A stretch of DNA of 64,000 nucleotides from an uncultured Prevotella sp. GTDB lineage: Bacteria; Bacteroidota; Bacteroidia; Bacteroidales; Bacteroidaceae. Location: NCBI GenBank assembly GCA_944320195.1, contig CALUGP010000006.1, positions 1-64,000 of the forward strand, given 5' to 3'. The notes beneath the pieces were generated by a model. It made no database searches, was not told the DNA's origin, and saw nothing but the letters and a program-made list of their open reading frames with translations. A program made the translations under genes and the position numbers. Positions 62,495-64,000 of the stretch are shown here, piece by piece. The number at the start of each line of letters is the position of its first letter. Within the stretch, counting starts at the first letter, position 1.

Positions 62495-63094
62495 GTGCTC
62501 TGGTTTGTAATAACTTCCCCCTCGTTTTTCCCCGGCGAAGCCTTGTTCATCCACCGTCTGTTTGCCCATGGCGTTGACATTGTTCATTTGCGCAAGCCCG
62601 GGGCGACGGCAGACGACTGCGCTAAGTTGCTTGACGGATTGACAAGCGACGACCGTCGGCGCATCGTGATACACGACTTTTTCGAGCTTGCAGAGCCTTA
62701 CGGCCTGCGCGGAATACACCTCAACGCGCGTCGCAGCACCGTGCCTGGCGGCTATGAGGGGCACATCAGCCGTTCGTGTCACTCTTTTGAGGAAGTAAAG
62801 CGGTATAAAGACGCTTGCGATTACGTTTTTCTCAGTCCGATTTTCAACAGCATTTCAAAGCAAGGTTACGCCTCGGCTTTCACCGATAATGCTTTGAAAC
62901 AAGCGTCAAGCGAAGGCATAATTGACAATAAGGTGGTAGCTCTTGGCGGCGTAACTCCCGACAAAATCAGCTACTTACGGCAGCTCGGCTTCGGCGGAGC
63001 GGCCATGCTCGGCTGTGTGAACCGCCTTGCTTCACTATTCGAGAAAGAGCAGGAAGAAGCATTAGGGGCAATAAGAAAAAGCGTGGAAGGATAA
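62495..63094 (+). CDS. ThiE/TenI-family protein
   Basis: 199 residues, GTG start (no ATG fits). TIM-barrel of the thiamine-phosphate synthase/TenI family: HGVDIVHLRKPGAT near 30, IVIHDFFELAEPYGLRGIHL near 60-80, YVFLSPIFNSISKQGY near 112, VALGGVTPDKI near 150. A complete ThiE is already fused to ThiD, and the canonical ThiE residues (K in QLR.K, the GIHLG Gly, and the T(S)xTK loop) are altered here. A TenI-like thiazole tautomerase or salvage role is more likely than a second ThiE. Last gene of the operon. Confidence 0.8.
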   Translation: MLWFVITSPSFFPGEALFIHRLFAHGVDIVHLRKPGATADDCAKLLDGLTSDDRRRIVIHDFFELAEPYGLRGIHLNARRSTVPGGYEGHISRSCHSFEEVKRYKDACDYVFLSPIFNSISKQGYASAFTDNALKQASSEGIIDNKVVALGGVTPDKISYLRQLGFGGAAMLGCVNRLASLFEKEQEEALGAIRKSVEG

Positions 63095-63148
63095 GTCTTA
63101 CAAATTCTTCCACACTTTTTATTTTCTGTTTTCTTTATCTCTTTCAAT

Positions 63149-63378
63149 GTGAGTTCGGCATAAGAAAATGTGAAAATCATCCTACTCCAAACGGTCTGTG
63201 GGTAATCAGTCATTCCGCTGAAAAGCGGAATCCAGTGTAAACAACAAGATGTTTCATATGCTTGAGTTCTGGATTCCGCTTTTCAGCGGAATGACTGATT
63301 ACCCACAGACTAATTGGAATATGTAAGAACAGGGACGTTTCCGTATGCCAGGAAGATAATTCCTTATGCCGAACTCAC
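63149..63378. mobile_element. MITE-like TIR/hairpin element, copy 4
   Basis: 230 bases with perfect 16-base ends GTGAGTTCGGCATAAG / CTTATGCCGAACTCAC. Two perfect 42-base arms (63194-63235, 63269-63310) again enclose ATTCCGCTGAAAAGCGGAAT. Outside the core hairpin the arm sequence differs from copy 1 (GTCTGTGGGTAATCAG in place of AAGTCG), but both arms changed together. It lies between the thi operon and the acetyltransferase gene, with no outer nested repeat. Confidence 0.75.
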
Positions 63379-63390
63379 GTTCCTTTTATA

Positions 63391-63984
63391 TTATTTGTTG
63401 TCAATCGTCTTGATTACCCTGCATGGATTGCCAACGGCCACGCAGTTGTCGGGCACTGAACGGGTCACAACGCTGCCCGCGCCGACGACACTGTTGCGCC
63501 CTATAGTCACTCCGGGCAGCACTATTACGCCGCCGCCAAGCCATGCGCCGTCGCAGATTTTCACTGGCTTTGCGTATGTAAGGCAAAACTCGCAGCCGTC
63601 AGAGCCGTCGTCGGGCAGCATTCGTTCGGCGTAGCGGGTGGAGTGCGTGGCGGTGTAAATCTGCACGTTTGAGGCTATGAGCACGTCGTTGCCTATTTCG
63701 ATGATGTTGTTGTCAACGAATGTGCAGTTCATGTTGATTATTACGCGGTCGCCGATGAGTATGTGCCGGCCATACTCGCAGTGGAAGTCAACGTCTATAT
63801 GCACGCGCCGCCCCACGCGGCCGAACAGTTGCCGCATGATGTCACGCTTTTTGTCAACGTCGGTATAAGCGGTGTCGTTAAGCTCTCGCGTCAGGCGTTT
63901 GGCCTTCGCCGCAATCTCGGCTATCTCCGGGTCGCCTCCGAAAAAAGGCTCTCCGGCGAGGCATTTTTCAAGTTCGCTCTTCAT
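63391..63984 (-). CDS. Sugar O-acetyltransferase (maltose acetyltransferase/NodL/LacA type)
   Basis: 197 residues with N-terminal Maa domain (about 5-60, MRQLFGRVG) and left-handed beta-helix of hexapeptide repeats (INMNCTFVDNNIIEIGNDVLI; GAWLGGGVIVLPGVTIG; VVGAGSVVTRSVPDNCVAVG). The catalytic His is in TATHST near 113. Uses acetyl-CoA to acetylate sugars; the acceptor is unknown. Complete within the window. Confidence 0.93.
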   Translation of the reverse strand: MKSELEKCLAGEPFFGGDPEIAEIAAKAKRLTRELNDTAYTDVDKKRDIMRQLFGRVGRRVHIDVDFHCEYGRHILIGDRVIINMNCTFVDNNIIEIGNDVLIASNVQIYTATHSTRYAERMLPDDGSDGCEFCLTYAKPVKICDGAWLGGGVIVLPGVTIGRNSVVGAGSVVTRSVPDNCVAVGNPCRVIKTIDNK

Positions 63985-64000
63985 GTTTAATTGAGAATGG

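Noticed and set aside
62495..63094. Second functional ThiE
   Set aside because: A full ThiE domain is already fused to ThiD in the same operon, and key ThiE residues are changed here, so TenI-like is preferred.

Overview
The window looks like chromosomal DNA from an anaerobic Bacteroidales bacterium, most likely Prevotella-like (Prevotellaceae). Supporting signs are repeated TTTG-N19/20-TAnnTTTG promoters (the Bacteroidetes -33/-7 type), Mfa1/Mfa2-type fimbrial genes, DUF4301, DUF3575, DUF3868 and DUF4377 proteins, a MaeB-type malic enzyme, an AguA/AguB pair and a sulfide-type Thi4. I saw no tRNA, rRNA, CRISPR array, phage or intact insertion sequence. Species identity is inference.

Layout. 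0.2-7.2 kb: sodium:solute symporter, thioredoxin reductase, glutathione peroxidase, a nested palindromic repeat, a stand-alone TrpB2-type tryptophan synthase beta chain, a nuclease lipoprotein and ribosomal protein bL31 type B. 7.3-16.3 kb: a fimbrillin-like lipoprotein, malic enzyme/phosphotransacetylase, TetR regulator, a RelA/SpoT-type (p)ppGpp synthetase with a degenerate hydrolase domain, and DUF4301. 16.5-17.6 kb: a tandem array of a TIR-bounded hairpin repeat. 17.8-33.2 kb: a six-gene fimbrial/adhesin locus (DUF3575, DUF3868/OmpA, Mfa1-like, Mfa2-like, Mfa1-like, fimbrillin-like) ending in a 2062-residue surface protein. 33.3-34.7 kb: a Panacea-type toxin-antitoxin pair. 34.7-35.5 kb: a second, inverted copy of the nested repeat.

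35.8-43.4 kb: a cell-envelope cluster with a CDP-alcohol phosphatidyltransferase, a GtrA-like protein, a 1258-residue GT-GT-DUF4922-SpoIID fusion with no signal peptide, an AmpG-like transporter and a cation diffusion facilitator. 43.9-47 kb: three tandem secreted paralogues of unknown function sharing a conserved leader. 47-50 kb: a ZIP transporter, then agmatine-to-putrescine genes aguA and aguB. 50.1-50.5 kb: a 34-residue small gene with its own promoter, terminator and two CRP/FNR-type dyads. 50.5-57.9 kb: a second nuclease, GH29 fucosidase, Nif3-like protein, zinc-ribbon protein, FucP-type sugar transporter and a DUF4377 lipoprotein. 58-63.1 kb: a TPP-riboswitch-controlled thiamine operon (thiD-thiE fusion, thiC, thi4, thiE/tenI-like). 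63.4-64 kb: a maltose-acetyltransferase-type enzyme.

The spacers are unusually structured. Four repeat families recur: (1) TIR-bounded elements with perfect long hairpins; (2) AAAGACGGCCTTTTGCA-type repeats; (3) AATTAAGAGTTAAG / AATTATGAATT arrays, often as facing arms between genes; (4) CCACCCCAACCCTCCC arms. The best candidates for undescribed biology are the GT-GT-DUF4922-SpoIID fusion beside AmpG, the nested palindromic element family, the tandem secreted family with its leader, the small gene with FNR-like boxes, and a shared TGTAAAC-N5-GTTTACA dyad upstream of two secreted-protein loci.
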